Below, piece by piece: positions 9,048-18,048 of a DNA stretch of 64,000 nucleotides; positions within the stretch are counted from its first letter, which is position 1, and each line of letters begins with the position of its first letter. The DNA lies in contig JACJWC010000004.1 in the NCBI GenBank assembly GCA_020637335.1, positions 203,370-267,369 of the forward strand. The letters are read 5' to 3'. The notes below the pieces were generated by a model. It was not told the origin of the DNA, did no database searches, and saw only the letters and a program-made list of their open reading frames with translations. The DNA is from Acidobacteriota bacterium (lineage in GTDB: Bacteria > Acidobacteriota > Holophagae > Acanthopleuribacterales > Acanthopleuribacteraceae). The translations under genes and the position numbers were made by a program.

Positions 9048-11669
9048 TTAATTTGCAGGTAATGGCTCGGCACTGGCCTTGAGATTTTCCAGGAATTTCA
9101 AGGCCCGTCGCTGGCTGTCCGCATCGATAAAGACCCGGCTGGGTTCGACTCGACCGCCTTGGGCAAAGGAATACGACTCCTTTTGCAAATACCAAGGCAG
9201 CTGAGCGCGCTCCTGCTCTTCCCGTCGACAAATTTCGACTGGCTCGGTTTGTTTCAGAAAATATTCGGTTGCCGCAGCAGATCGATCGCAGTCGCAATCC
9301 GAAGTCAAACGTTTCCCCGTGATTTTGTCGATGCTCATCTCCACAATACCATCGGGTTTCTGAAACTGGGCTTTGGGCAGACGATCCTTAATTTCCTTAA
9401 AAAAGTCGATAAAAACGGGCAAGGCGGTATTGCCCCCGGTCGCATTGCGGCCAATGGTCCGTTTGGTATCGTGACCCACCCAAACGCCAACCACCAACTT
9501 TGGGTGAAAGCCCACAAACCAAGCATCGGTGTAATCGTCAGTGGTACCGGTTTTGCCGGCCAAGGGCAAACCTAAGGACGCAGCGGCGTGCGCAGTCCCC
9601 TTCGGTTCAGAAATCACGGATTGCATGACGCTATTGACGAGAAATGCGTTTTCAGGCGAGATAATCTGTTCTCCCCGCGGAGCGTTTTGTTCAATAACCT
9701 GGCCTTTGCGGTCGATGATGAGGGTGATAAAGCGCTGATCAAAACGCACCCCATTTTCTGCGTAGGCATTGTAGGCCATACACACATCCAGGAGACTCAT
9801 TTCAAAGGCACCCAAGGCCATGGATGGGTAGGGTAAAATTGCATTGTTCTTAAGTAGACCCAAGCGATTGATGTAGTCCAGCACATTCTCATAACCAACA
9901 GCATTGAGCAATTTGACGGCAACAATGTTTTTCGACTGGGCCAAAGCTTGGCGTAGGGTGACGCTTCCGACGTAATTCAGGTAAAAGTTTTTGGGTTCGT
10001 AAAGTTCAGGTTTGGGCGCAAGACCCAAGCGGCGGGCCCGGGCCAACTCCGGGCGTTGATTATAGGCCTGGATTTCACCCTGTTCGTCGATATAAAACTG
10101 GGTCGGGTCAATGAAATAAGTCGGTTCGTCAAACAACAAATCGCTCAGGGTATAGCCCTGTTCGAGTGCGGCTCCGTAAACAAACGGTTTAAACGCGGAA
10201 CCCACTTGGCGTTTGGCCTGTTCGGCCCGGTTAAATTTGCTGCGCGAATAGTCATATCCGCCTACCATTGCTAAAAGATCGCCATTTTCGGGATCTACAG
10301 CCAGAAAAGCACCTTCCAGCTGCGGCTCCTGATCCAGGATGAGTTGAAGTTTTTGCACGGCGCCTTGGGTTTGCGGGCCTTCAGCTTCGGCTTTTTCGTC
10401 CAGGGCCTTGACCAAAAACAAGGGGACATCACCCACTTTAAACAAATGCGTAAACTTGGGATTGCGGATCCAAGGTACATTTTCCTCCGAGAGGGAAAAG
10501 ACCTGATCCCCAACCCTAACCTTGGCACCACTCTCCTCCACTTTTGTCACCAAACCGCGCAAGTACACCCCATCCTGAAGCCCGACATGCCAGGTGGGAT
10601 CAAAATAGGAATCGAGTATTTCCGCTTCGGAGGCGCTGTCCTGGTTTCCTTTAAAGACACTGGGACAATCCCAGGGACGATAGCCCTGGTTCTTATCGAC
10701 CTCACGAATACCCGCCTGCAGCGAATTTTCAGCCAGCACCTGGAGTTCCAGGTCAAGGGTAGTATGGACATCCCAGCCGCTCGACCGCACCCGTTCTTCA
10801 CCGTATTTGTTAAAAAGATACTCGCGCACTTTATCAACAAAGTGACCCGCCGATGGTTTGCTTTCCTCCAAATGATGGTCTACGACGATTAAGGGTAATT
10901 TTTTGGCAGTTTTGGCCTCATCAAAGGAGATGTAACCTTCCTGAGCCATGCGCTCGAGCACGATATTGCGTCTTTTGGTGCAGGCCTCCGGATTCACATA
11001 CGGGTTAAACCGGCTCGGCGCCTGAGGCACCCCGGCCAAGGTTGCACACTCCACCAAGTTTAAGGAACCAACCGACTTGCCGAAATAGAAACGGGCAGCC
11101 GCCTCAATGCCAAACTGGTTGTTGCCCAAGGCAATTTCGTTGGCATACATGGCAAAGATCTCCTGTTTGGTAAACAGGGTTTCCAATTGGACCGCCAGTA
11201 GTTGTTCCTTAAATTTTCGACTGTAGGAATTGCGCGAATCTTTGGTGATGTTTTTGACCAGCTGCTGGGTCAAGGTGGAAGCGCCACGCCGCGAATTCTT
11301 GAGCAAATTGTCCTTTATGGCACTGAGAATCCCAAAGGGTGAAACGCCGAAATGTTCAAAAAAATCTTCGTCTTCAACCGCTACCAGCGCATGCACAAAG
11401 TTGATGGGAATATCGTCGAAATCCAAGAGAATGCGTTTTTCACTGGAGAAAATATCGATCAGGTTTCCATGGCGATCGTAAACCCGAGTAAACGTCTTGG
11501 GTTTATGTTGGCGCAAAACTTCCAATTCGGGGTATTCGGCCCCTTTTTTGAGGATAAAAAGGGCAAAAACAACCCCAACCAAACAGCCCAAAACAATGGA
11601 GCTGCCCATAAAAATTAGGGCTTTTCGCCAAAACGGGCTCAACGGAGTGGTTATCCTAGGCCATTGCAT
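9048..11669 (-). CDS. mrcA: Penicillin-binding protein 1A (bifunctional transglycosylase/transpeptidase)
   Basis: This is an 873-residue class A PBP that polymerises lipid II and cross-links peptidoglycan in the periplasm. A membrane anchor spans residues 17-40. The glycosyltransferase domain has VEDEDFFEHFG (residues 98-108) and RRGASTLTQQLVKN. The transpeptidase domain has the active-site SAFKP motif (around 490), an SKN motif (QSKNIVAVKLL) and AGKTGTTDDYTDAW (around 704). An extra segment of roughly 100 residues between the two domains fits the OB-like insert of PBP1A. The start overlaps the end of the upstream ATPase gene by 19 bases, with GAGGAAG nine bases before the ATG, so the genes are probably cotranscribed. 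Confidence 0.93.
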   Translation of the reverse strand: MQWPRITTPLSPFWRKALIFMGSSIVLGCLVGVVFALFILKKGAEYPELEVLRQHKPKTFTRVYDRHGNLIDIFSSEKRILLDFDDIPINFVHALVAVEDEDFFEHFGVSPFGILSAIKDNLLKNSRRGASTLTQQLVKNITKDSRNSYSRKFKEQLLAVQLETLFTKQEIFAMYANEIALGNNQFGIEAAARFYFGKSVGSLNLVECATLAGVPQAPSRFNPYVNPEACTKRRNIVLERMAQEGYISFDEAKTAKKLPLIVVDHHLEESKPSAGHFVDKVREYLFNKYGEERVRSSGWDVHTTLDLELQVLAENSLQAGIREVDKNQGYRPWDCPSVFKGNQDSASEAEILDSYFDPTWHVGLQDGVYLRGLVTKVEESGAKVRVGDQVFSLSEENVPWIRNPKFTHLFKVGDVPLFLVKALDEKAEAEGPQTQGAVQKLQLILDQEPQLEGAFLAVDPENGDLLAMVGGYDYSRSKFNRAEQAKRQVGSAFKPFVYGAALEQGYTLSDLLFDEPTYFIDPTQFYIDEQGEIQAYNQRPELARARRLGLAPKPELYEPKNFYLNYVGSVTLRQALAQSKNIVAVKLLNAVGYENVLDYINRLGLLKNNAILPYPSMALGAFEMSLLDVCMAYNAYAENGVRFDQRFITLIIDRKGQVIEQNAPRGEQIISPENAFLVNSVMQSVISEPKGTAHAAASLGLPLAGKTGTTDDYTDAWFVGFHPKLVVGVWVGHDTKRTIGRNATGGNTALPVFIDFFKEIKDRLPKAQFQKPDGIVEMSIDKITGKRLTSDCDCDRSAAATEYFLKQTEPVEICRREEQERAQLPWYLQKESYSFAQGGRVEPSRVFIDADSQRRALKFLENLKASAEPLPAN

Positions 11670-13432
11670 ACGCGCAGTACTTCCTCAAATGTAGTTTCTC
11701 CTGAAGTGAGCTTGCGAATACCGCATTCCTTCAAGGTTTCCATGCCTTTTTGCCGCATGACCTGCTTAAGGCTGACCGAGTCGTCCTTGCGAATGATCGA
11801 TTTGCGCACAACATCATCGACTTCCATCAATTCAAATATCCCGGTACGACCCAACAGTCCGGTGTGGCGACAATAATGACAACCTTTCCCGCGATTGACC
11901 CGCAGAGGCCGACCGGATTTGGTGCGAATGTTGAGCGCGGCCAATTGGGCATGCGTCAGCAGGTCCTCGGACCGACAATGCGGACATATTTTTCGAACAA
12001 GACGTTGGGCCAGTGCGCCCGTTAAAACACTGGCCAATAAAAAGGGCTCGGCGCCCAAATCGAACAGGCGCGAGATCGTTCCAGCTGAATCGTTGGTGTG
12101 CAGCGTGGAGAAAACGAGGTGTCCGGTCAAGGCCGCTTGCATGGCATAAGTTGTGGTTTCGTTATCGCGAATCTCACCCACCATTACAATGTCCGGATCC
12201 TGGCGCAGCACGGTGCGCAAGGCCCCAGCAAAGCTCAGGTCCAATAATGGATTCACCGTGACCTGGTTAAATCCTTCGTAGACCATTTCAACAGGGTCTT
12301 CAATGGTGGTCACATTGACCTCGCGGGTCGCGACCAATTTAAGTGAAGCGTAAAGGGTTGTGGTTTTCCCGCTGCCAGTGGGGCCCGTGACCAAAATGAG
12401 GCCATTGGGTTCCGCGATCATACGCTCATAGGTTCGCAATTCCACTTCGCGAAAACCCAGAAAATCTAAGTCTTGAAAAACAACTTCCGGGTCGAAAATG
12501 CGCACAACCAGTTTTTCACCAAAGGCAACGGGCAAAATCGAACAGCGCAATTCCACTTCGCGCTCTTTTAACTTGGTCTTGATGCGACCATCTTGCGGCT
12601 TGCGCCGTTCCGCAATATCCATGCGCGCCAACAACTTCATACGTGACACTACCGCTGCGTGGACCTTGGTCGACATCTGTTGGATGTCGTGCAATACCCC
12701 GTCGATGCGGAAGCGGATGAGCGAATGTTCGCGCTTGGGTTCAATGTGGATGTCGCTGGCCCTTTGGTCATAAGCATAGTGTAAAAGGTACTCAACTGCT
12801 TTGATGACATGCGAGTCGGAAGCTTCCAACTCCCGTTCGCTTTTTAGGCTGACCAATTGTTCCAAATTGCCCAGGTTTATGATGGGATCCAAATCCTTTT
12901 CAGCCTTGGTGACCGAAGTTCGAAAGCCATAAAACTCGGTCAAAATCCGTTTGATTTCATTTTTGGGGGCGACAACGGGTTTAATTTCCATGCCCGTATT
13001 GCGCTTGAGTTGGAACAACAACTCGATATCGAAGGGATTGGAAAGCGCACAGGTCAAAACACCGCCTTCATCGGAGATGGGTACTACGAAGTGTTTGCGG
13101 GCAAAAGGCCTGCTGATGTATTTGGTGAGGACCTCGATGTTGACCTTTAAAGGGTCCAAATGGACAAAAGGCAGATTCTTTTTCTCGGCAATGATCTGAA
13201 ACAATCTGTTTTCGTCAATTTCACGACCCGCTTCCTGAAACAAGTCAAAATGAAGCACCACATCCACAGGATGCACACTGCCAGCATTGGCCAACTTACC
13301 CACAAACTCCTCGCGTTTGGACCGGAACAGCTTGCGCCTGACCTCGCTCTCGGCTTTGAGCAGTTGAGATTCTTCCTCGGGGCTGATCAGATGCCGTTCA
13401 ACCAGAAGTTGGAGGAGAAAGGGGACATCCAT
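11651..13432 (-). CDS. GspE/PilB-family secretion or pilus assembly ATPase
   Basis: This 593-residue protein has an N-terminal MshEN/T2SSE-N-like region (residues 75-200) and a C-terminal hexameric ATPase. GPTGSGKTTTLY is Walker A (around 349-360). TIEDPVE, RTVLRQDPDIVMVGEIRD (Walker B) and a His box (STLHTNDSAGT) follow. A tetracysteine zinc site (CPHCR, then CHYCRHTG) lies near residues 480-525. It powers type IV pilus extension or type II secretion on the cytoplasmic face. No other pilus or secretion gene is nearby, so PilB and GspE cannot be separated. It starts three bases after the preceding small gene, so the two are probably coupled. Confidence 0.88.
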   Translation of the reverse strand: MDVPFLLQLLVERHLISPEEESQLLKAESEVRRKLFRSKREEFVGKLANAGSVHPVDVVLHFDLFQEAGREIDENRLFQIIAEKKNLPFVHLDPLKVNIEVLTKYISRPFARKHFVVPISDEGGVLTCALSNPFDIELLFQLKRNTGMEIKPVVAPKNEIKRILTEFYGFRTSVTKAEKDLDPIINLGNLEQLVSLKSERELEASDSHVIKAVEYLLHYAYDQRASDIHIEPKREHSLIRFRIDGVLHDIQQMSTKVHAAVVSRMKLLARMDIAERRKPQDGRIKTKLKEREVELRCSILPVAFGEKLVVRIFDPEVVFQDLDFLGFREVELRTYERMIAEPNGLILVTGPTGSGKTTTLYASLKLVATREVNVTTIEDPVEMVYEGFNQVTVNPLLDLSFAGALRTVLRQDPDIVMVGEIRDNETTTYAMQAALTGHLVFSTLHTNDSAGTISRLFDLGAEPFLLASVLTGALAQRLVRKICPHCRSEDLLTHAQLAALNIRTKSGRPLRVNRGKGCHYCRHTGLLGRTGIFELMEVDDVVRKSIIRKDDSVSLKQVMRQKGMETLKECGIRKLTSGETTFEEVLRVCNGLG

Positions 13433-13435
13433 GAA

Positions 13436-13789
13436 TTACATCCAATCACAAAAAACAGGTTTTTCGAGCAGGGCTACATTTTCAAGCCCAAAGAACTGCT
13501 GAACCAGGAGATAGATCCGGTTGGGCAATTTGGGATAAGCGTACCACAGCAGGATATGTTGTTTGACCTGCCAATCCCATAACAGGCGTCCGCGTACGAT
13601 TTGATCGAATTCCGGCCCAAACTCCGGCAATCCCAATTGAGAAAACCAGCTGGCATGATCCAAGCCCCGATTCTCAGGGGTAAAAAAAATGCCGTAAAAC
13701 TGATTGCGATAATAGGCCCACAAGCCTTCTCTCGGTTCCACATCCACCCTTTTACGCCAAGTAGCCCATTTTAGCGAGATTCTGGTCAA
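13436..13789 (-). CDS. Hypothetical small protein upstream of the GspE/PilB ATPase
   Basis: This 117-residue protein is rich in aromatic residues (many Trp, Tyr, Phe), with no signal peptide and no recognised motif. Its stop codon TAA is followed almost at once by the ATPase start (TAATTCATG), which argues that it is translated and coupled to that ATPase. It could be an accessory factor, but I do not recognise the family. A plus-strand frame overlaps part of it and looks like a shadow. Confidence 0.5.
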   Translation of the reverse strand: MTRISLKWATWRKRVDVEPREGLWAYYRNQFYGIFFTPENRGLDHASWFSQLGLPEFGPEFDQIVRGRLLWDWQVKQHILLWYAYPKLPNRIYLLVQQFFGLENVALLEKPVFCDWM

Positions 13790-13817
13790 AAAACCAAGCG
13801 AGGCTTAGACGCTACCA

Positions 13818-14348
13818 TCATGTGTGCGGTCGATAGATGGACAAAATAATTCGACCGGCACGCCGAACATCCATGCGCTCAAAGCCTGCCAAATCAACTG
13901 GCAATTCGATTTCTGATTCGCTCAGAATGACATTTTCAGCATGGTGAGGCAGGGCTCGCAGCGCCGAGAACGCCTTCTCATAGGCCGAACAATCGCGAAA
14001 GGGCGGATCCACATAAGCAAACCAGGGCGGTTGAATCGCGCAAGAGCGAACATCCTCGTAGTGGACACCCACTTTCGCGTCGATGGCCAATTGAGTGAGC
14101 TGATCCTGCAGCTGCTGCCGGATTAGGGGGTGGCTTTCAAAAATATGAACGGGCGAAAAGCCTTCGCTGAAGGCCGTAATGCCCATGATGCCTGATCCGC
14201 CGAACAAATCGAGAAAGGCATGCGTACCCACAAATCGTCGGGCCAAATCAAAAATGCGATCGCGGATGGCCGATCCGGTTGGCCGCAAATCGGGCATGGA
14301 CCAAAACACAACCTTTTGACCGCGCAAACGGCCACTGCCGATGCGCAA
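13818..14348 (-). CDS. rsmD: 16S rRNA (guanine(966)-N2)-methyltransferase
   Basis: This 176-residue protein matches the RsmD length and motifs: RPTGSAIRDRIFDL near the N-terminus, a SAM-binding FLDLFGGSGIMG (around residues 45-56) and a catalytic YVDPPF (around 113-118, replacing the usual DPPY). It methylates G966 of 16S rRNA during 30S assembly. Translation appears to begin at a TTG (14348) that directly follows an 11-base-pair hairpin, with no clear ribosome site. The hairpin may therefore tune its expression relative to the Tol-Pal operon upstream. Confidence 0.85.
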   Translation of the reverse strand: MRIGSGRLRGQKVVFWSMPDLRPTGSAIRDRIFDLARRFVGTHAFLDLFGGSGIMGITAFSEGFSPVHIFESHPLIRQQLQDQLTQLAIDAKVGVHYEDVRSCAIQPPWFAYVDPPFRDCSAYEKAFSALRALPHHAENVILSESEIELPVDLAGFERMDVRRAGRIILSIYRPHT

Positions 14349-14350
14349 TT

Positions 14351-14377
14351 CGGAGCGCGAAGCAGTTTCGCGCTCCG
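14351..14377. repeat. Strong inverted repeat between ybgF and rsmD
   Basis: CGGAGCGCGAA (14351-14361), a five-base loop, then TTCGCGCTCCG (14367-14377) form a perfect 11-base-pair stem. It lies 14 bases after the end of ybgF and directly before the TTG start of rsmD. In the gene direction (minus) it is not followed by a T run, so it is not a classic terminator. Confidence 0.6.
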
Positions 14378-14391
14378 TTTTACGAGGTTTT

Positions 14392-15141
14392 TTATTTTTC
14401 GTAGCCGGCCTTTTTCAAAAAGGTGCGGGCCAGATTTGCTTCCTGAGAATCCGGGAATTTAGAGACCAGTTCCTGCAATCGGCTCACGGCACGAGAATGG
14501 CTGTTCATGAAGTAATAACATTGGCCTTGGTACAACATGGCAGGTTTCAGATAACTGCCTGTAGGAAAGCCGGAGACAACCGAATCAAAATGCTGATTGG
14601 CCTGTTGCCATTTTTTGAGTTCAAAATAACAGCGGCCCAAATAATAGTGACATTGTTCGGTGAAGGGTGAATTGGGGAAGTTATTGAGTAACTCCTCAAA
14701 GCCATAGGCTGCCAATTCGTACTTTCCGCGGGTGAAATCGCCGTAAGAGGTATTGAACTGAATTTCCAAATCGGCATTGGCGACGGTTGGTGGCGTTTCA
14801 CTACCTGAAGAGGAGGGTGCCGTAACGGCCGAACTAACCCCACCTGTCCGCGCGGATTTAGCCTCCAGGTCGGCCAGGCGTGCTTCCAATTGGGAAACTC
14901 CCTCGCGCAGGTTGGCAACCTGCTCGCGTTGATCGGCCTGGGCCTTGCGGTCCGCCATCTTAGCGTCGATCTCGGCAAGGGCGCCGTTGACTTTGTCACT
15001 CATTTCTTTCTGGCTGCGTTCGATCTGGTAAATCTGCTCTTGCAAATTGGCAATGTCGCGCCGCATCTTAAGGCGTTCTTCGTCATCACCGCATGAAATC
15101 AGCATTAAAAGGGCTGAAATACATAAAAGCGTTCGTTTCAT
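14392..15141 (-). CDS. ybgF: Tol-Pal system protein YbgF/CpoB-like
   Basis: The ATG at 15141 has AAGGAG seven bases upstream and gives a lipoprotein-like signal ending LLMLISC (Cys near residue 17). The earlier ATG eight codons upstream lacks this context. A coiled coil spans residues about 25-100 (repeated LRxxVxxLE-type heptads) and a Ser/Thr/Pro linker follows. Residues about 130-249 are TPR units (YLGRCYFELKKWQQANQHF and similar), as in CpoB/YbgF. The protein links outer-membrane constriction to septal peptidoglycan synthesis. It is the last gene of the tol-pal order here. A lipobox would be unusual for E. coli CpoB but occurs in other phyla. Confidence 0.85.
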   Translation of the reverse strand: MKRTLLCISALLMLISCGDDEERLKMRRDIANLQEQIYQIERSQKEMSDKVNGALAEIDAKMADRKAQADQREQVANLREGVSQLEARLADLEAKSARTGGVSSAVTAPSSSGSETPPTVANADLEIQFNTSYGDFTRGKYELAAYGFEELLNNFPNSPFTEQCHYYLGRCYFELKKWQQANQHFDSVVSGFPTGSYLKPAMLYQGQCYYFMNSHSRAVSRLQELVSKFPDSQEANLARTFLKKAGYEK

Positions 15142-15162
15142 GTGCAGGCTCCTTGAAACAAC

Positions 15163-15188
15163 CATAGGGCGGCACGTGCCGCCCTATG
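15163..15188. repeat. Perfect 26-base palindrome between pal and ybgF
   Basis: CATAGGGCGGCAC is followed immediately by its exact reverse complement GTGCCGCCCTATG. The palindrome sits in the 78-base gap between pal and ybgF. No T run follows in the gene direction. As RNA it would fold into a very stable hairpin, probably affecting mRNA processing or relative expression. As DNA it could be a dimer-binding site. Confidence 0.65.
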
Positions 15189-15219
15189 AGGGAAAAGTGT
15201 AAAAGGCCGCGCGGCCAGA

Positions 15220-15750
15220 TTAGCGCAGAGAGAGGACGAAGTGGGCGCGGCGGTTTTGTGACCAGGCCGACTCGTCGGAACCCATTGCTTTCGGCTGACT
15301 TTCACCATAACTAATGGTGCGCATGCGCTCAGAACCAATTCCAAGACTTTGCAGATAGGAACGAACGCGCTCCGCACGACGCTCACCCAACGCCAAGTTG
15401 TAATCTTCGGTTCCGCGCTCATCGCAGTGACCTTCGATCAGAACATTGACCTTCGGATTGGCTTTCAGGATTTCAGCATGACGATTCAACGTGGCACGCG
15501 CATCATCGCGCAATGTTGCTTGGTCGAAATCGAAATAAACATCATCCATTTTGATGTGGGAGAGATCGATTTTGTCGAGGTCTTCGGGTTCCGTAGTTTC
15601 CTCAACCTGCGGTTTGATGGGTTCTTCGATTTGAGTTGCAGCCGGTTCCGGTTTTACGGGTGCGGGTTCCGGCGGGGGCGTTTTTTTCTTACAAGAAATG
15701 GCAAAAATAAGAACAGTGAGTGCTAATAACTTAAAAGTAATCGATTTCAT
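15220..15750 (-). CDS. pal: Peptidoglycan-associated lipoprotein Pal
   Basis: This 176-residue lipoprotein has a signal ending LIFAISC (Cys at residue 20), a Pro/Glu-rich tether (residues 24-55), and an OmpA C-terminal domain. VYFDFDQATLR, a GHCDERG motif (around 108-114) and NLALGERRAERVRSYL mark the peptidoglycan-binding fold. Pal is anchored in the outer membrane, binds diaminopimelate-containing peptidoglycan and interacts with TolB. It lies downstream of tolB with a gap of about 120 bases that may hold an internal promoter (TTGACG on the minus strand, but the matching -10 is weak). Confidence 0.95.
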   Translation of the reverse strand: MKSITFKLLALTVLIFAISCKKKTPPPEPAPVKPEPAATQIEEPIKPQVEETTEPEDLDKIDLSHIKMDDVYFDFDQATLRDDARATLNRHAEILKANPKVNVLIEGHCDERGTEDYNLALGERRAERVRSYLQSLGIGSERMRTISYGESQPKAMGSDESAWSQNRRAHFVLSLR

Positions 15751-15872
15751 GACTACCGAGATCCTCCAGATGGTTAACCGTGAGCTTTATTTGATTTACT
15801 CGAGATCGTTTCATGCTCAATTAGCGTAAAGCCTAGAAGCAAAAGGTAGATCCGTCAACCTTTTTCCCCCTC

Positions 15873-17186
15873 TTACGGAACCCAAACCGGGTTGCGATTG
15901 TTCCCGCTACGGGTGATTTGTGTCAAATTTTCGCCATTGCGCAAAACCATATACAGTTGCCAGGAGCCAGTCCGATTCGAGGTGAAACACAAGTGCTCCC
16001 CGTCGGGTGACCAGGTCGGCTCTTCATTCGAGCCCTGATTGGCAGTTAAACGCAGGTTTTTTCCGGTGCGCAGGTCCATGACGAAAATGTCGAAATTGTT
16101 GTCGAAACGCGAAACATAGGCGATGAAATCGTAGTGCGGATTCCATACGGCCGAGTCGTTATACGGGTTTTCATAGGTGATGCGGCGTTCATTTAAACCA
16201 TCGGCATCCACCGCGTAAATTTGCGGTGAACCCACTCGATCCGAGGTGAACAGCAAGGTTTTGCCGCCCGGCGCCCAACTGGGGTTGGTGTCTACAGCCG
16301 GATGACGGGTGATACGTACCAGATCAGTGCCATCCAATTTCATAACGTAAACGTCCACATTGCCCTGATCGGCAATCGAAAACGCGATTTTATTGCCATC
16401 AGGTGAAATGGCTGGAGCCGTAGCCCGCTTGTTCAGGTCGCCATACAATTTGCGCGGTCGATCCAGCAGGGTGGGCTTTAAATAGATGCCATAACTGGCT
16501 TTAAAGGAATTGGGATTCTCGAAGACCGTATAGGCAAGCTTGGTTTCCTTGCCGACCCGCACGGCGTGCGGTGACATGGAAACTCCGCCTTCGGTCAGTG
16601 GGATCGCGTTAAAGCCGTCGTAATCCATCATGACCAATTCGGAAATATTCATACGGCTGCGTTTGGCATCGGTGGCTTTTTCCGTGCTGAAAATGATTTT
16701 GGAGTTGGCAAATTGCACATTGCGCAGGTAGGTCATGATGTCATCGGCAATCACATGGGCGGTTTTACGCGCCAGATCGGGGCGCCCGCGATAGGCTTTT
16801 GCCAAAATCAATTGTTTGGAGGTCACTTCGTAGAGGTGCGCTTCCACCACCATTTGGCCATCTTGCATGCGGATGGAACCGACCACCAAGAGTTTCGCGT
16901 CAATCGAAGCCCACTCCTCAAAATTGACCCCAACGTGAGGTGAGCGAACCAACGCCACCCGTTCGGGCGGAAGGATATCCAAAAAACCCGAATAGTTGAG
17001 ATCGGCCTTTAACACCTCATTAATGGTCGACCAGGCATCGTTTAAAACGCCGCTGCGTTCTTTTAACTCAAAGTCGGGAATTGCAATTTTTTCCTTGGCG
17101 CGATTGCCAATGGTATCCAAGGTTACACCCTGGCCTAGGAGAACGGTGCCCACCGCGAAAAGGGCGAACACCAGTAGAAAACGCAT
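15873..17186 (-). CDS. tolB: Tol-Pal system beta-propeller protein TolB
   Basis: This 437-residue periplasmic protein has a signal peptide (MRFLLVFALFAVGTVLLGQ), an N-terminal alpha/beta domain and a C-terminal propeller of WD40-like TolB repeats. Recurrent motifs are SPDGNKIAFSIADQGNVDVY, SWAPGGKTLLFTSDRVGSPQIY and TWSPDGEHLCFTSNRTGSWQLY. TolB shuttles between Pal and the inner-membrane TolQRA motor. It is in its standard place between tolA and pal. Confidence 0.95.
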   Translation of the reverse strand: MRFLLVFALFAVGTVLLGQGVTLDTIGNRAKEKIAIPDFELKERSGVLNDAWSTINEVLKADLNYSGFLDILPPERVALVRSPHVGVNFEEWASIDAKLLVVGSIRMQDGQMVVEAHLYEVTSKQLILAKAYRGRPDLARKTAHVIADDIMTYLRNVQFANSKIIFSTEKATDAKRSRMNISELVMMDYDGFNAIPLTEGGVSMSPHAVRVGKETKLAYTVFENPNSFKASYGIYLKPTLLDRPRKLYGDLNKRATAPAISPDGNKIAFSIADQGNVDVYVMKLDGTDLVRITRHPAVDTNPSWAPGGKTLLFTSDRVGSPQIYAVDADGLNERRITYENPYNDSAVWNPHYDFIAYVSRFDNNFDIFVMDLRTGKNLRLTANQGSNEEPTWSPDGEHLCFTSNRTGSWQLYMVLRNGENLTQITRSGNNRNPVWVP

Positions 17187-17294
17187 GGAAGCTCCTTATC
17201 CAATTTATATTCAGAGATCAAACTGCGTTGTCGGCCCGGCCCAAGGGTCGGGATTGTCACTTAGACGATTGGCCAACAATACGGTTGAATATTT

Positions 17295-18047
17295 TTACAT
17301 GTCATAGCGAAATCGCATATTGATGCGCATCTTTTCCTCCCGATAGCCTTGGGGCAAGGGTGGAAAACGCGAGGCAAGGACCGCGCGCAAGGCCGGACTG
17401 TCCAAAAAGGATTGACCACTGGATTCGGCAATGAAAGCATCTTCCACACTGCCATCCCGGGTAATATTAAAGGAGACCGTAACCACATTGCCCGAAAAGC
17501 TGCCGCGCAACCAATGGTTGGAAATTTCGCCAACGATGGTGGCGTAATAGTCACTGAACTCCGTGATAGGTGCATTGGGGTCGCCCAGCGCACTCATGTC
17601 AAGGGTCGCACCGTTTTCTGCTGTTCCCCCTGTCCCACCGGAATCGCGCGGTTTCTTCTCATCTTTGGGTGGATTGAGGTCGGGTTTCACTTCTGGCGCC
17701 GAACTCTCTTTACTGGGTTGTTTTTTGACCTTATCACCTAGGGCAACCTGTTTGGTTTCGGGCTTTGGGGTCTCCTTTTTCGGTTTGGGTTTCGGCTTAG
17801 ACGTATTCTCGGAGGTCCTGGAAACAGCAGCCTTGCGCTCTTTTCCAGCAGCCTTGGTCGGCAGCTTGGTCGAAATGCCAACTGTCACGGAAGGCAAGGG
17901 TTCTCGTTTGGGTTGATGTAGCCCAAAAAATACCAGTGCGGCCAGGACCATGACATGCAAGCCAATGCTCAGGACGATGGCGGCCTTCATGCCAACCGCT
18001 TCGCGGTCCAAGGATTGGTAATTGCGGATGACCTGGTCCAGTTCCAT
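17295..18047 (-). CDS. TolA/TonB-like energy transducer of the Tol system
   Basis: This 250-residue protein has one membrane helix (about 22-43), then a Lys/Pro/Glu-rich stretch (about 55-140) that would span the periplasm. A TonB C-terminal domain follows (about 160-250, with VTVSFNITRDGSVEDAFIAE and LPQGYREEKMRINMRFRY). By position between tolR and tolB it acts as TolA, although the C-terminal domain reads more like TonB. The start lies one base after the tolR stop and the ribosome site is inside tolR, so translation is coupled. Confidence 0.85.
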   Translation of the reverse strand: MELDQVIRNYQSLDREAVGMKAAIVLSIGLHVMVLAALVFFGLHQPKREPLPSVTVGISTKLPTKAAGKERKAAVSRTSENTSKPKPKPKKETPKPETKQVALGDKVKKQPSKESSAPEVKPDLNPPKDEKKPRDSGGTGGTAENGATLDMSALGDPNAPITEFSDYYATIVGEISNHWLRGSFSGNVVTVSFNITRDGSVEDAFIAESSGQSFLDSPALRAVLASRFPPLPQGYREEKMRINMRFRYDM

Positions 18048-18048
18048 C

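Noticed and set aside
13160..13582. A 140-residue plus-strand frame over the start of the GspE/PilB gene and the small hypothetical gene
   Set aside because: It is antisense to the conserved N-terminus of the ATPase and has no recognisable features.
15163..15188. The pal-ybgF palindrome as a Rho-independent terminator
   Set aside because: No T run follows on either strand, and the operon continues.
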